From contig NZ_JACKUK010000025.1 of the NCBI RefSeq assembly GCF_025822765.1, forward strand, positions 1,084 through 65,083: 64,000 nt of DNA, given 5' to 3'. This DNA comes from Mycobacterium barrassiae. GTDB taxonomy: Bacteria; Actinomycetota; Actinomycetes; Mycobacteriales; Mycobacteriaceae. This document shows positions 9,971-19,337 of the stretch, piece after piece. A program made the position numbers and the translations under genes. The notes under the pieces are model-generated. The model was given only the letters and a program-made list of their open reading frames with translations. It searched no databases and had not been told where the DNA came from. How positions within the stretch are numbered: the stretch's first letter is position 1; each line of letters opens with the position of its first letter.

Positions 9971-10636
9971 TCAGCGCGATGACAGCTTGTCCTCTTCAGG
10001 GAGGCTGCCGGTGGCCTGGAAGATGACCCGTCGCGCGATCTCGACAGCGTGGTCGGCGAAGCGCTCGTAGAACCGGCTCAGCAGCGTCACGTCGACGGCG
10101 GCGGTGACGCCGTGCTTCCACTCGCGGTCCATCAGCACGCTGAACAGGTGGCGATGCAGGTCGTCCATCGCATCGTCCTCTTCGTTGATCCGTGCCGCCT
10201 TGTCGGGATCGCGGGTGACCAGCACCTCCTGCGCGCTGTTGCCCAATTCGACTGCGACTCGCCCCATTTCGGCGAAATAGCCGTTGACCTCTTCAGGCAG
10301 TGCGTGCTGCGGATGACGGCGTCGGGCGATCTTGGCGACGTGCAGGGCCAGGGCGCCCATCCGGTCGACGTCGGCCACGATCTGAATCGCCGTGACGATC
10401 GAGCGAAGGTCTCCCGCCACCGGCGCCTGCAGGGCGAGCAACACGAACGCGGCCTCCTCGGCGCGCGCGCTCATCGCAACGATCTGCTCGTGGTCGCTGA
10501 TCACCTGCTCGGCCAGGACCAGGTCGGCCTGCAGCAGGGCCTGGGTGGCACGTTCCATCGCCACGCCCGCCAGCCCGCACATGTCGCCGAGCTGCGCACT
10601 TAGCTGATCCAGCTGCTCGTGGTACGCCGTCCGCAT
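9971..10636 (-). CDS. phoU: Phosphate uptake regulator PhoU (PhoY2)
   Basis: 221 residues, all helical, with two PhoU repeats (around residues 15-100 and 120-205) holding the metal-binding acidic motifs ExxxD ([12 protein letters not shown] and VDRMGALA). PhoU proteins shut down Pst transport and the SenX3-RegX3 response when phosphate is plentiful. It is convergent to pstB, as with Rv0821c (PhoY2) in M. tuberculosis. Confidence 0.93.
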   Translation of the reverse strand: MRTAYHEQLDQLSAQLGDMCGLAGVAMERATQALLQADLVLAEQVISDHEQIVAMSARAEEAAFVLLALQAPVAGDLRSIVTAIQIVADVDRMGALALHVAKIARRRHPQHALPEEVNGYFAEMGRVAVELGNSAQEVLVTRDPDKAARINEEDDAMDDLHRHLFSVLMDREWKHGVTAAVDVTLLSRFYERFADHAVEIARRVIFQATGSLPEEDKLSSR

Positions 10637-10737
10637 GAGACCACCCTACGATCTGAACAGCGGCAAGGTCACGACGTCAGCGTGAACGCCGAGTGAATGG
10701 CGTATGCCCAGAAGGCGACATCGCCACGTGGCGGGGA

Positions 10738-12807
10738 CTATTCGCAGGTGGTGTCCGCGGCGTTGGTGACCGTCAGATCCTCGGGCAGCTTGGTCGGGGT
10801 GCTGTTCGAGCCGTGTGCCACGTGGACCTGCACGGGAGATCCGGTCGACGGCGGCGAGGTCACCGAGTAGAAGTCGGTTCCAAGGACCACCTGTACGACA
10901 TCGCCGAGGTTGGTGGCCCGCTCGATGTTGGCATTGGGGAACGCCGATGCGACGGTCGCGGCCGCCTGTTCGTTTCCTGGCGAGAAGAACACGGTGGTCG
11001 TATCCAGCGGGCCGGGGTAGTCGTCAGGCGTGATGACGTTGAAACCGTGGGTTTGGAGTTCGTCGGCGGCGGTGGCGCCCAGTCCGTCCTCGCCTGTCGA
11101 ATTCGACACCTGCACGGTGATGTCGTGCGGATTGGTTGTGATGGTGTCGACGAGTTCGGTTGCGGGAGCGGCGTCCTGGCTGGGCGCCTGGCTCTCGGGG
11201 GTGCCGGGCACCGGAGTGTTGTCGGCGTTCTTCTCCTCGGGCAACGGATCATCGTTGATGATCGCGTCGAAGATGGCCCCGGTGTCATCCTCACGGAGAT
11301 GTTCATTGCCGTACTCGTCCATGTACCCCGTGGTCGGCACCGTCAGGAAGGTGATGCGGCCCGCCGCGATGCCCTGCACCGACTGGCCCAGGGTGACGAG
11401 GTCCTTGGTGTCCATGTTGTCGACGTAGCTGTCGTTGATGAACATGTTGACGACGTTGTTGAGCTTGTTCAGCGAGAAGAACACTTCCTTGGAGATCATC
11501 GAGCGCAACAGCGAGGACAGGAAGAGCTGCTGGCGCTTGATGCGGCCGTAGTCGCCGTTGGTCTCCGTCGTCACCTGCCGGGCGCGCACGTACTGCAGCG
11601 CGGTGTGACCGTCGACGATTTGGCGGCCCGCCTGGGGTAGCACGGTGCCCAGCTCGTAATCCTCCAGCGGCGTGGTGCTGCACACCTCGACACCGCCGAG
11701 CGCATCGACCATCTTCGAGAATCCGGCGAAGTCGACTGCCATGAAACGGTTTACATAGAGACCCGACATCTTCTGGATGACCTTCACCAGGCACTTCGGT
11801 CCGCCGACGGCGTAGGCCGAGTTCAGCTTGTACTCGGTATATACCTCGTCGGCGCCGTACATCGGCGACTCCGGATCGGTGATCGGGCCGTACTTGCCGG
11901 TCTCGGGATCCCACGGTTCGCACTTCATCGGCTCGATGGCGAGATCACGCGGAAAGGACACCGCCACAACGCGTTCACGGTTGGCGGGAATGTTCACCAG
12001 CATCACGGTGTCGGACCTGGCACCGGCCGCCTCTTCGGTTGTGCCCGCGCCCATTTCGACGTTGTCACCCATGCGGCTGTCCACGCCGACGATCAAGAAG
12101 TTCTCGTCGCCGAACTGTGCGTTCGGGTCGACGATGTCGCGGGAGTCCGGATCGAGTGCGGAGACCCGGTTGAGCATGTTGTTCTTCGCCGACTGCCATT
12201 GCCACGCCCCGCCGGTCAGGGCGAGCGCCAGCACCGCGAGCAAGGCGGTGGCCACTCGGCCGACAATCACTGTGCGGCGGCGGCCTCGGTGCGACGGACG
12301 TGGATCGGGCCGGCGTCGGCCCCTGCCGACGTGTGACGGCGGTACCCGGCTCTGCCGATGGAGCAGCGCCAGATCCGGCAGGTCGGCGGCGCCCGCCGCG
12401 ATCGCGGGGATGATCTCGGTGTCCGGGTCGTCGGCGTCCGCCACTTCGGCAGGCCACTCGAGCTCCGGGGGCGCCGATACAGCGTCGATGACCTCAGTGG
12501 GCGGCGGCGTGCTGTCGTCGGCGGCCCGGTGCCGCTTCAGACCCGCCGGGACCGCGGCATCGCCTTGCAGCTTGGCGATCAGGTCGGCGACCGTGATTCC
12601 GTCAGTGTGGTTGCCGGTCGGGCCTGCGGCCTCCTCGTGCTCAGCGTCGGGATCAGGTCCGGTCACGCCTGCGCGCTCCCACGGCGCGGCGCCTGGCGTC
12701 GGCCAGCTGCCTGGGGTATCCCATTGATGGGCGTCATGCGGGCCGTCCGGTGCCGAAGAGCCGCCCTGGCCATGGCGGCCAGGAGTGGCGTTATCGGCGT
12801 CACTCAT
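10738..12807 (-). CDS. LytR-CpsA-Psr (LCP) family cell-wall glycopolymer ligase
   Basis: 689 residues. A long disordered cytosolic N-terminus spans about 1-190. It is followed by a transmembrane helix (VATALLAVLALALTGGAW), the LCP domain at about 230-480 (VDSRMGDN, RSDTVMLVNI, VSFPRDL, with conserved Arg/Asp pyrophosphate-binding residues), then a LytR_C domain (about 560-650, ITVQVSNSTGEDGLGATAAD). It should attach arabinogalactan or a similar polymer to peptidoglycan at the outer face of the membrane. Same locus as Rv0822c. The 209 bp upstream hold its promoter and the hairpin that closes the dus gene. Confidence 0.92.
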   Translation of the reverse strand: MSDADNATPGRHGQGGSSAPDGPHDAHQWDTPGSWPTPGAAPWERAGVTGPDPDAEHEEAAGPTGNHTDGITVADLIAKLQGDAAVPAGLKRHRAADDSTPPPTEVIDAVSAPPELEWPAEVADADDPDTEIIPAIAAGAADLPDLALLHRQSRVPPSHVGRGRRRPDPRPSHRGRRRTVIVGRVATALLAVLALALTGGAWQWQSAKNNMLNRVSALDPDSRDIVDPNAQFGDENFLIVGVDSRMGDNVEMGAGTTEEAAGARSDTVMLVNIPANRERVVAVSFPRDLAIEPMKCEPWDPETGKYGPITDPESPMYGADEVYTEYKLNSAYAVGGPKCLVKVIQKMSGLYVNRFMAVDFAGFSKMVDALGGVEVCSTTPLEDYELGTVLPQAGRQIVDGHTALQYVRARQVTTETNGDYGRIKRQQLFLSSLLRSMISKEVFFSLNKLNNVVNMFINDSYVDNMDTKDLVTLGQSVQGIAAGRITFLTVPTTGYMDEYGNEHLREDDTGAIFDAIINDDPLPEEKNADNTPVPGTPESQAPSQDAAPATELVDTITTNPHDITVQVSNSTGEDGLGATAADELQTHGFNVITPDDYPGPLDTTTVFFSPGNEQAAATVASAFPNANIERATNLGDVVQVVLGTDFYSVTSPPSTGSPVQVHVAHGSNSTPTKLPEDLTVTNAADTTCE

Positions 12808-12972
12808 GCTTCTCCCGGTCTCCGACTCTTCGACCGCCGAGTGCGGCGGTGGGCACCGGCGTCACGCGGTGCATCCTGACAGGTCACAGCACACTGCCGG
12901 GTTCCGACGCTGGAACCCATTACGAACGAGACTCATATCGTACTGAGACATTCTGAGAGATGTGATGTCAGA

Positions 12973-12994
12973 GTCGTCTCAGGTTAGAGACGAC
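12973..12994 (-). terminator. Hairpin between dus and LCP gene
   Basis: GTCGTCTC (12973-12980) and GAGACGAC (12987-12994) form a perfect 8-bp stem with a 6-base loop just downstream of the dus stop. No T-run follows, as is common in mycobacteria. It probably ends dus transcription ahead of the LCP promoter. Confidence 0.5.
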
Positions 12995-13016
12995 CCCGAC
13001 ACGTCCCCGAGACGAA

Positions 13017-14183
13017 CTAGCCGCCCGAGTTCATGATCTCGGCGCCTGCCGGGACCGTGCAGTCGTCGGGATCCGTTAGCCAGCCCTCGGGCAGGGACAC
13101 CGCCGCCGGTGATCCCTGACGTCCGCGGGGTCCGGTCGCCGCGGCGGGAAACGGGACGTCCGGGTCGAGGCCATCGAGAAGGGACTGCAGCTCTGCGAGG
13201 GTCTTGACCAGCGCTAATGCCCGGCGCAGGTCTGCGCCGGCAGGAAAGCCGTGCAGGTACCAGGCGACGTGCTTGCGGATGTCGCGCATGCCTTTGTCCT
13301 CGCCGAAGTGGGCGGCGAGGAGTTCGCCATGGCGCAGGATGATCGCGGCGACCTCGCCCAGTGTCGGCGGGGTGGCCACGGGGGTGCCGGTGAAGGCGGC
13401 CGACAATTCGGCGAACAGCCACGGCCGGCCCAGGCAGCCGCGCCCGACGACCACGCCGTCGCAACCGGTGGCCTCCATCATGGCCAGCGCATCACCGGCC
13501 TCGAAAATGTCGCCGTTACCCAGCACGGGAACCGTCGTGACGTGCTGTTTCAGGGCTGTGATCTGTTCCCAGTCCGCTTGGCCGGAGTACCGCTGCGCCG
13601 CGGTGCGGGCATGCAGAGCAACTGCGGCAGCACCCTCCTCGGCGGCTATTCGGCCCGCGTCGAGGTGAGTGTGATGAGCATCATCGATTCCGATCCGGAA
13701 CTTCACGGTCACCGGGATGTCCGTGCCTTCGGTTGCCCGAACCGCGGCCGCGACGATCTGCCCAAACAGCTTGCGCTTGAACGGCAGCGCCGCACCGCCG
13801 CCGCGACGGGTGACCTTGGGGACCGGGCAGCCGAAGTTCATGTCGATGTGATCGGCCAGGCCCTCGTCGGCGATCATCCGCGCCGCGGCGTAGGTGTTGT
13901 GAGGGTCGACGGAGTAGAGCTGCAGCGACCGAGGAGTCTCGTCATCGGCGAACGTGACCATGTGCATGGTCGCCGGATGGCGTTCGACAAGCGCGCGCGC
14001 CGTCACCATCTCGCATACGTAGAGCCCGCTGACCGTCCCGGCCCTGGCCAGCTCCAGTTCCCGGCACAGGGTGCGGAAGGCGACGTTCGTGACACCCGCC
14101 ATCGGCGCGAGCACGACCGGACTCCGTAATGCGATGGGGCCGATCTGCAGCGCCGCCGGGCGAGCGTCGGTTAGGACGCTGAT
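13017..14183 (-). CDS. dus: tRNA-dihydrouridine synthase (DusB-type)
   Basis: About 388 residues. It is an FMN-binding TIM barrel reducing uridines in tRNA D-loops. Visible are the FMN loop VVLAPMAGVTNVAFR, the catalytic Cys in NFGCPVPKVTRRGGG, and LGNGDIF and GRGCLGRPW near the phosphate-binding end, followed by the C-terminal helical recognition domain. The start is uncertain: no ATG, GTG or TTG in this frame precedes the conserved LQIGPIALRSP segment within the last 60 codons of desA1, so a rare ATC codon at 14183 (or GTC at 14186) is used here. The gene overlaps the desA1 stop. Confidence 0.9.
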   Translation of the reverse strand: MSVLTDARPAALQIGPIALRSPVVLAPMAGVTNVAFRTLCRELELARAGTVSGLYVCEMVTARALVERHPATMHMVTFADDETPRSLQLYSVDPHNTYAAARMIADEGLADHIDMNFGCPVPKVTRRGGGAALPFKRKLFGQIVAAAVRATEGTDIPVTVKFRIGIDDAHHTHLDAGRIAAEEGAAAVALHARTAAQRYSGQADWEQITALKQHVTTVPVLGNGDIFEAGDALAMMEATGCDGVVVGRGCLGRPWLFAELSAAFTGTPVATPPTLGEVAAIILRHGELLAAHFGEDKGMRDIRKHVAWYLHGFPAGADLRRALALVKTLAELQSLLDGLDPDVPFPAAATGPRGRQGSPAAVSLPEGWLTDPDDCTVPAGAEIMNSGG

Positions 14184-15178
14184 GACCCCACCAGAAGATT
14201 CTTGGCGGCCTTCTTCTCCGCGACCTTCGCGATGCGCTCGAGCCTGCGCTGCTTGGCGACCTCGAACTTCACGCAGGTCTCCTCGAGCTCCTCGACGTGC
14301 GCGGCCAACTCGTCGCGCAGGCGCGCGGTCTCGCCCGTGAAGTCCTCGCGTTCGAAGATGCGCCACTTCTTGAGGACCGGCATCACGACGTCATCGAGGT
14401 GGATGCGCGGGTCGTAGACACCGCCGGAAGCGATGGTGACCGCCTTACGCCGGAAGTCGGGGATCGTGTAGCCCGGCATCCGGAAGTTGGTCAGCACCTT
14501 GTGGAGTGAACGCATCGCCTGGTCGGGCGCGATCTCGAAGCCAGCGGCCGACACGTCGCGATAGAAGATCATGTGCAGGTTCTCGTCGGCCGAGATGCGT
14601 TGCAGCAGCTGGTCGGCGATGGTCTCCTCGCACGCCCTGCCCGTGTTGCGGTGCGAGACGCGGGTGGCCAACTCCTGGAACGTCACATAGATGACGGAGT
14701 CGAACAGCGAGTCGGCGAACAGGTCGGCCTCGATCTGCTGATTCTGGCCGGGGGAGAAGCCGCGGGTGACCTGCTCCATGCGCAGCTGCTCGAGTTCGAC
14801 GGGGTCGACCGCGCGGGTGACGACGAGGTAGTCACGCAGGGCGATGCCATGGCGGTTCTCCTCGGCGGTCCACCGGTTGACCCAGAAGCCCCACGGGCCG
14901 TCCATGCTGAAGTTCATCGCGATTTCGCGGTGGTAGGACGGCAGATTGTCCTCGGTCAACAGGTTGGTCAACATCGCAACCTGGGCAACCTCGGAGAGCT
15001 TGGACTCCTCGGGATCCCAGTCCTTGCCGCCGAGCGCGTAGTAGTTCTTGCCGTCGGACCACGGAATGTAGTCGTGCGGGTTCCAGTCCTTGCGCATCGT
15101 CAGGTGCCGGTTGATGTTCTTCTCGACAACTGGCTCGAGCTCGCGGAGCAGCTGCAGGTCGGTCAGATCCTTCGACAT
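14171..15178 (-). CDS. desA1: Acyl-ACP desaturase DesA1
   Basis: 335 residues. It is a soluble di-iron desaturase of the ferritin-like superfamily, with iron ligands in EENRHG (about residue 107) and DENLHM (about 195). It introduces a double bond into acyl-ACP chains, feeding mycolic-acid meromycolate synthesis. Same locus as Rv0824c. It has a lysine-rich C-terminal tail. The regulator MadR controls desA1 in mycobacteria by established knowledge; I could not assign its operator with confidence in the AT-rich stretch upstream. Confidence 0.94.
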   Translation of the reverse strand: MSKDLTDLQLLRELEPVVEKNINRHLTMRKDWNPHDYIPWSDGKNYYALGGKDWDPEESKLSEVAQVAMLTNLLTEDNLPSYHREIAMNFSMDGPWGFWVNRWTAEENRHGIALRDYLVVTRAVDPVELEQLRMEQVTRGFSPGQNQQIEADLFADSLFDSVIYVTFQELATRVSHRNTGRACEETIADQLLQRISADENLHMIFYRDVSAAGFEIAPDQAMRSLHKVLTNFRMPGYTIPDFRRKAVTIASGGVYDPRIHLDDVVMPVLKKWRIFEREDFTGETARLRDELAAHVEELEETCVKFEVAKQRRLERIAKVAEKKAAKNLLVGSSAS

Positions 15179-15647
15179 AGCTCTCCCAAAAATTATCTGT
15201 ACCTGTTGGTTGCACTCAATATATCTGTGTACCGCGGTGACATTCAAGTCGCCACGGCAATGATGCACATCTGCAACACAAGGCCCATTGGTTGTGGATA
15301 CGAAGCCGACGGGCAAAATGTCTTGGCCCCGACCCAGGTGCAGACCATGAGCCCGAGTGCAGGTGTTCAGAGTAGCCGCCCGTGCAGCGGTTGAAACCGG
15401 ATTGCGGCTGGTCGCGGGTAGCGTAACCGCGGCGCTAGATGTCGTGGATTTGCCGCTGGGACGGGTTGGTCGGGACCTCCGCGGCGGGCCCGGCGGACCG
15501 CGCGGCAAAGATCAAAGCCGACGGGGCCGCAGCGGTAGGAATGTGACCGGAAACGAGTAGTTCGCGAGCGGTGGCGGCGCAGGCCACGAGGTCATAAGCT
15601 ACGGCCATCAACCGTTGGGGTACACGGACAGTGGAGGTCTGGCGCAG
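15179..15647. other. Intergenic region upstream of desA1, no gene seen
   Basis: About 470 bp between divergent genes. The first 60 bp next to desA1 are AT-rich (AATTATCTGTACC, CAATATATCTG) and should hold its promoter and regulator site. The remainder is GC-rich with no open frame carrying a convincing start or recognisable protein. GGAGG at 15633-15637 belongs to the next gene. Confidence 0.6.
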
Positions 15648-16079
15648 GTGAAGAAGCTCATCGTTCTAGGGGCGGGCCCCGTGGTTGCCTCTGCGGCGGC
15701 GGCCCTGGTGTTCGGAGCCGGCACTGCGGCAGCCGCCCCGGATGTCGTGGGCCAGACGTATGCGGACGCCCAGACTGCGATCGAGGATGGCGGCGGCACT
15801 GCGGTGGTCGCGTCCCGGTTCGGCGACAAGCTCGACGAGGGTGACTGCATCGTCACCAACGCATACGACGCGTCGTTCCTGCGTGACGGTGTCGACGACG
15901 GTGGTCAGGTGAACGTCGTGCTGAACTGCAGCGGCGCATATGCCACGGCCAAGAATCCGGGTGCGTCTGTAGCGAGTCCGCTCGGAGGCGCTGCCAAGTC
16001 CGAGGCCGACGAGGCCGAAAAGCAGGCGGCGAATGAGGAAGAGCAATCACTCGAAGAGGTTTCCACGCCCGACGAGTAG
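15648..16079 (+). CDS. Secreted mycobacterial protein with PASTA-like segment
   Basis: 143 residues from GTG at 15648, chosen because GGAGG lies ten bases upstream and the signal peptide then starts correctly (KKLIVLGAG...AAAA with cleavage near AAAAPD). The mature part PDVVGQTYADAQTAIEDGG resembles a PASTA repeat, has two Cys that could form a disulfide, and ends in a Glu-rich disordered tail. Probably exported to the envelope; function unknown. Confidence 0.75.
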   Translation: MKKLIVLGAGPVVASAAAALVFGAGTAAAAPDVVGQTYADAQTAIEDGGGTAVVASRFGDKLDEGDCIVTNAYDASFLRDGVDDGGQVNVVLNCSGAYATAKNPGASVASPLGGAAKSEADEAEKQAANEEEQSLEEVSTPDE

Positions 16080-16082
16080 AGC

Positions 16083-16667
16083 TCAGTAGCTCGACACCCG
16101 GCTCATCAGCATTTCCACGCAGTAGTCGATGAACTGCGCGCGCGTGGCCGTGAGCCTGCCGTCCAGGTAGGCGGTGAACAACGCCGACAGGGCACCGATC
16201 AGACCCGTGGCCACCATGGCCGCCTGGGCGGGATCACCGATGCGAGTTAGCTTGCGCTGCAACAGATCTATGAAGCTCGGCATCCATTCGGCACCCGAGC
16301 GGGTCAGCACCGGTTCCTTCCCGGGCGCCAGCAGCAGCACCCGTCCGCGCGCTGGATCGTCGACCATCAGCTCCACGAACTGCTCCACGGCGTCGCGGGG
16401 AGTCTTCGCCGTCGTCAGCGCGGACATGGCGCGCGCGCAGACGTCGTCGTAGACCGCGCGGACGAACTCGTCGCGGTCGGTGAAACTCTCGTAGAAGTAG
16501 CGCTCGGTCAGTCCCGCCGAGCGGCACACCCCGCGCACCGTCAGCGCGGGGCCCTGCGCGCCGCCGAGGTGGGTGACGCCCGCGGCGATCAGTTCGTCGC
16601 GGCGTAAAGCCTGACGGTCGGGCAATGGAACACCGGACCATCGGCCCCGTCGTTGACCCGCGGGCAC
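16083..16667 (-). CDS. TetR-family repressor, divergent from MpaB-type oxygenase
   Basis: 194 residues. The N-terminal HTH (about 20-70) reads VRGVCRSAGLTERYFYESFTD, the TetR recognition helix. The rest is a helical ligand-binding domain. The GTG start is preceded by a near-perfect AGGAGG. The shared intergenic region with the oxygenase gene contains a perfect 19-bp palindrome, so it probably represses itself and the oxygenase. The ligand is unknown. Confidence 0.88.
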   Translation of the reverse strand: MPAGQRRGRWSGVPLPDRQALRRDELIAAGVTHLGGAQGPALTVRGVCRSAGLTERYFYESFTDRDEFVRAVYDDVCARAMSALTTAKTPRDAVEQFVELMVDDPARGRVLLLAPGKEPVLTRSGAEWMPSFIDLLQRKLTRIGDPAQAAMVATGLIGALSALFTAYLDGRLTATRAQFIDYCVEMLMSRVSSY

Positions 16668-16682
16668 ATCCCTCCTAGACTC

Positions 16683-16720
16683 AATTCTGACAACGACTGT
16701 AGTCAGAATTGCATTCTGAC
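16683..16720. promoter_or_regulatory. TetR operator: overlapping inverted repeats
   Basis: GTCAGAAT-TGC-ATTCTGAC (16702-16720) is a perfect palindrome. A third half-site AATTCTGAC (16683-16691) forms a second inverted repeat with GTCAGAATT across ten bases. Three half-sites lie between the divergent TetR and oxygenase genes, a layout for two cooperating dimers. Confidence 0.75.
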
Positions 16721-16739
16721 TGGATCGGAAGCTTCGTCA

Positions 16740-17747
16740 GTGACTCAAGATACGTCTGCGGTATGCCCGGTGACCAGGGAAACCGCCACGGTGGCAGCTG
16801 GGTGCCCAGTTTCGTCGGGTGGATATGACACCCTGCCCGAGCCGCTCGGACCCGACTCGTTGACCTGGAAGTACTTCGGCTGGTGGACCGGAATGCTCCA
16901 GGGGCCGTGGGCCGGCTCGATGCAGAACATGCATCCACAGCTGGGCGCCGCCGTGCAGCAGCACTCGATCTTCTTCATCGAGCGGATGCCGCGGCTGTTC
17001 CGGTCCGTCTATCCGATCGGGGGCGTGGTGTTCGACGGCGACCGCGCGCCCAAGACCGGGGCGCAGGTCCGCGACTACCACATCGGGATCAAGGGCGTCG
17101 ACGATCAGGGGCGGCGCTACAGCGCGCTGAACCCCGACGTCTTCTACTGGGCGCACGCCACGTTCTTCAAGTCGACGCTGCTGGCCGCGGAGTGGCTCGG
17201 CGGTGGCCTCACCGAGGCGCAGCGGCGTCAGCTCTTCGACGAGCACATCACGTGGTACCGGATGTACGGCATGAGCATGCGGCCGGTGCCGAAATCGTGG
17301 GAAGAGTTCCAGGAGTACTGGGACCACATGTGCAACAACGTGTTAGAGAACAACTGGGCCGCGCGCGAGGTGCTCGATCTGTCCTCGATGCCCAAGCATC
17401 CGTCGCTGGAATGGGTGCCGGATTGGCTGTGGCGGATTCAGATCGCAGCGATGCAGAAGTTCTTCAACTTCGCGACGGTTGGCTTGTTCGACCCGCCGGT
17501 GCGTGACCTCATGGGCTACACGTGGTCGCCCCGCCAAGAGCGACTGCACCGACTATTCGGCAAGACCATTTATTGGGTCACCAAGTTCCTGCCGAAGCGG
17601 ATGATGATGCATCCACGCAAGCGCTCGGCATGGGATCGAGCGACCGGACGGCTGCCCGCAGACTCGCCGTTGGTGGAAACGCCGGCGCGCAACCTGCCGC
17701 CCGTCGAGTACCGCGACGACCCGCATTACTACAGCCCCAAGGTCTGA
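16740..17747 (+). CDS. MpaB/latex-clearing-protein family oxygenase (DUF2236)
   Basis: 335 residues from GTG at 16740. DUF2236 proteins are helical heme b oxygenases related to rubber oxygenase Lcp. Visible are the GPDSLTWKYFGWWTG entry, the His-rich helices YWAHATFFKSTL and FDEHITWYRMYGMSMRP, and the distal DHMCNN segment. It corresponds to Rv0826-type proteins near desA1. Substrate unknown; control by the adjacent TetR is likely. Confidence 0.82.
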   Translation: MTQDTSAVCPVTRETATVAAGCPVSSGGYDTLPEPLGPDSLTWKYFGWWTGMLQGPWAGSMQNMHPQLGAAVQQHSIFFIERMPRLFRSVYPIGGVVFDGDRAPKTGAQVRDYHIGIKGVDDQGRRYSALNPDVFYWAHATFFKSTLLAAEWLGGGLTEAQRRQLFDEHITWYRMYGMSMRPVPKSWEEFQEYWDHMCNNVLENNWAAREVLDLSSMPKHPSLEWVPDWLWRIQIAAMQKFFNFATVGLFDPPVRDLMGYTWSPRQERLHRLFGKTIYWVTKFLPKRMMMHPRKRSAWDRATGRLPADSPLVETPARNLPPVEYRDDPHYYSPKV

Positions 17748-17750
17748 CCG

Positions 17751-18107
17751 CTAGCGACGGACGACGTGCCCCGTCCACATGACGCCGTCGAAATACCTTA
17801 GTTGCCAACGGTTTTGCGGATCGGGAAACCAGCCGGCCTGAACCGGCGGATAGCGGCCGAACACACCCCGTTGGTCACCGGCCAGGCTCAGCCGATACTC
17901 GTAGTCCGCTCGGGCACGCAGGCCCGCGTCGCGGATGGCCGATGCCTTCCTGCGGTGGTTGACGAACAGCAACAGTGCGGCGATCGCTGAGATGGTGACG
18001 GCCTCGTACCAGCCGTTCGCGAGCCACCAGAACGTCACGAGCGCCGCTGTGCCGGTGACAACGGGATGGCGTCGCCAGAACGGCTGTCGGGCCTGCTGGT
18101 AGAGCAC
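17751..18107 (-). CDS. DUF2510 small membrane protein
   Basis: 118 residues. Two hydrophobic helices (VVTGTAALVTFWWLA and AVTISAIAALLLFV) and then a C-terminal DUF2510 motif, WFPDPQNRWQLRYFDGVMWTGHV. In actinobacteria this motif is a short domain appended to membrane proteins. Function unknown. Confidence 0.8.
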   Translation of the reverse strand: MLYQQARQPFWRRHPVVTGTAALVTFWWLANGWYEAVTISAIAALLLFVNHRRKASAIRDAGLRARADYEYRLSLAGDQRGVFGRYPPVQAGWFPDPQNRWQLRYFDGVMWTGHVVRR

Positions 18108-18216
18108 ACAGCGAGATTACTTGGTCTGCGGCCGCCGGGACCGCCCGTCTCACGAACTGCCGCTGTGAACCGGCCGCTTGTGGCACGATCTTGAAAACCT
18201 TTCGTGCGGAGGTGGA

Positions 18217-19281
18217 ATGCGTAAGGGGCTGGCCCTGTCGGCAGCGACAGCGTCGGTCGCCGCCGCCTGTGCTTGGGCGGCACCAGCGCTCGCAGACGCA
18301 TGCTTCGACCGCAAGACCCAGTCGTACACCTCGGTGGTCGACAGCCATTTCCACCTTCGGCCGTTTGGCGGGCCGGGCATACCGCTGACGGAGGCGGCTG
18401 ACTACTGGCGCGAAACCGGCGTTCGCTACGTCAACGTCTACGGCATCGGACAGGTGCTGCCGGAGCGCTCGACGTGCACGTACTACCTCCACTGCGTCGG
18501 TGCACCGGTGGTGCCCAGCATGAAGAACGACGTCGAAAATGCGGAGGAGATCGCGCAGACCGACGTCGAAGGGGTGCAGCTCACCCTGTCGATGACGTTT
18601 CCCGATCTGGCCAATCCCGCAGGCATTCTCGACCAGATGCGTCAGCTCGACGAGGCGTATCCCGGCAAGTTCAAGTGGATGGGCGAAGTCAACCTGATCA
18701 AACAGGCCCTATTCGGTAACCAGGCGCAACCGGCCGACCTCGGCGCCATCGTCTCGTGGCGGCCGTTCATGGATGAACTCCGTCGGCGTGGCATGCCGAT
18801 CACCATCCACTCCGATCTGGGGAACGACGCGGAGCCGCTGAAGTACCTCTATCTGATGGAGGCCGCGCTCGCCCTCTACCCGGACAACAAGATCGTCTGG
18901 CCGCACATGGGCCTGTCCAACGAACAGAAGAAGATCGACCCGGCGCTACACATCGAGACGCTTCGGCGACTCATGGACGAGCGCCCGAACCTCTACTTGG
19001 ACATCAGTTGGCGAGTGCTGCAGGATTCGTATTTCGCCAACGAGGCGATCAGGAACCAGTACGTGCCGTTCTTCGACCAGTACTCGGCCAGGATCATCCC
19101 GGGCACGGACTTCGTCGCGGCGAGGAATAAAAACTTCTCGGTCTATGCCGAGGAGCTCGACGTCACGAGTCAGATCAACAAGTACCTCAACGACAAGGCT
19201 TTCCGGGACATCGCGCTCGGGCAGAGCTATTTCGACTTGTTGGGGCTGCCCGTGCGGGCGCCGACGGTGTGTGCGGCGTGA
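18217..19281 (+). CDS. Secreted amidohydrolase-family protein
   Basis: 354 residues. A signal peptide (to about residue 28, WAAPALADA) precedes a TIM-barrel amidohydrolase_2-type domain. Metal-site candidates are SHFHLRP (HxH), ITIHSDLG, VWPHMG and PGTDFVA (terminal Asp). GGAGG at 18208-18212 fixes the ATG at 18217. The Cys pair in CTYYLHC may form a disulfide outside the cell. Substrate unknown. Confidence 0.78.
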   Translation: MRKGLALSAATASVAAACAWAAPALADACFDRKTQSYTSVVDSHFHLRPFGGPGIPLTEAADYWRETGVRYVNVYGIGQVLPERSTCTYYLHCVGAPVVPSMKNDVENAEEIAQTDVEGVQLTLSMTFPDLANPAGILDQMRQLDEAYPGKFKWMGEVNLIKQALFGNQAQPADLGAIVSWRPFMDELRRRGMPITIHSDLGNDAEPLKYLYLMEAALALYPDNKIVWPHMGLSNEQKKIDPALHIETLRRLMDERPNLYLDISWRVLQDSYFANEAIRNQYVPFFDQYSARIIPGTDFVAARNKNFSVYAEELDVTSQINKYLNDKAFRDIALGQSYFDLLGLPVRAPTVCAA

Positions 19282-19337
19282 GTACCCGAGGGGACCCCGC
19301 GTTTCGATCTTTTCCGCTCGGTGTCAGTGGCGGTGGG

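Noticed and set aside
15179-15647. Upstream extension of DesA1 to 15508 and small frames in the intergenic region
   Set aside because: The conserved desaturase N-terminus begins at MSKDLTDLQ (15178); the upstream translation is not protein-like and the region holds the promoter.
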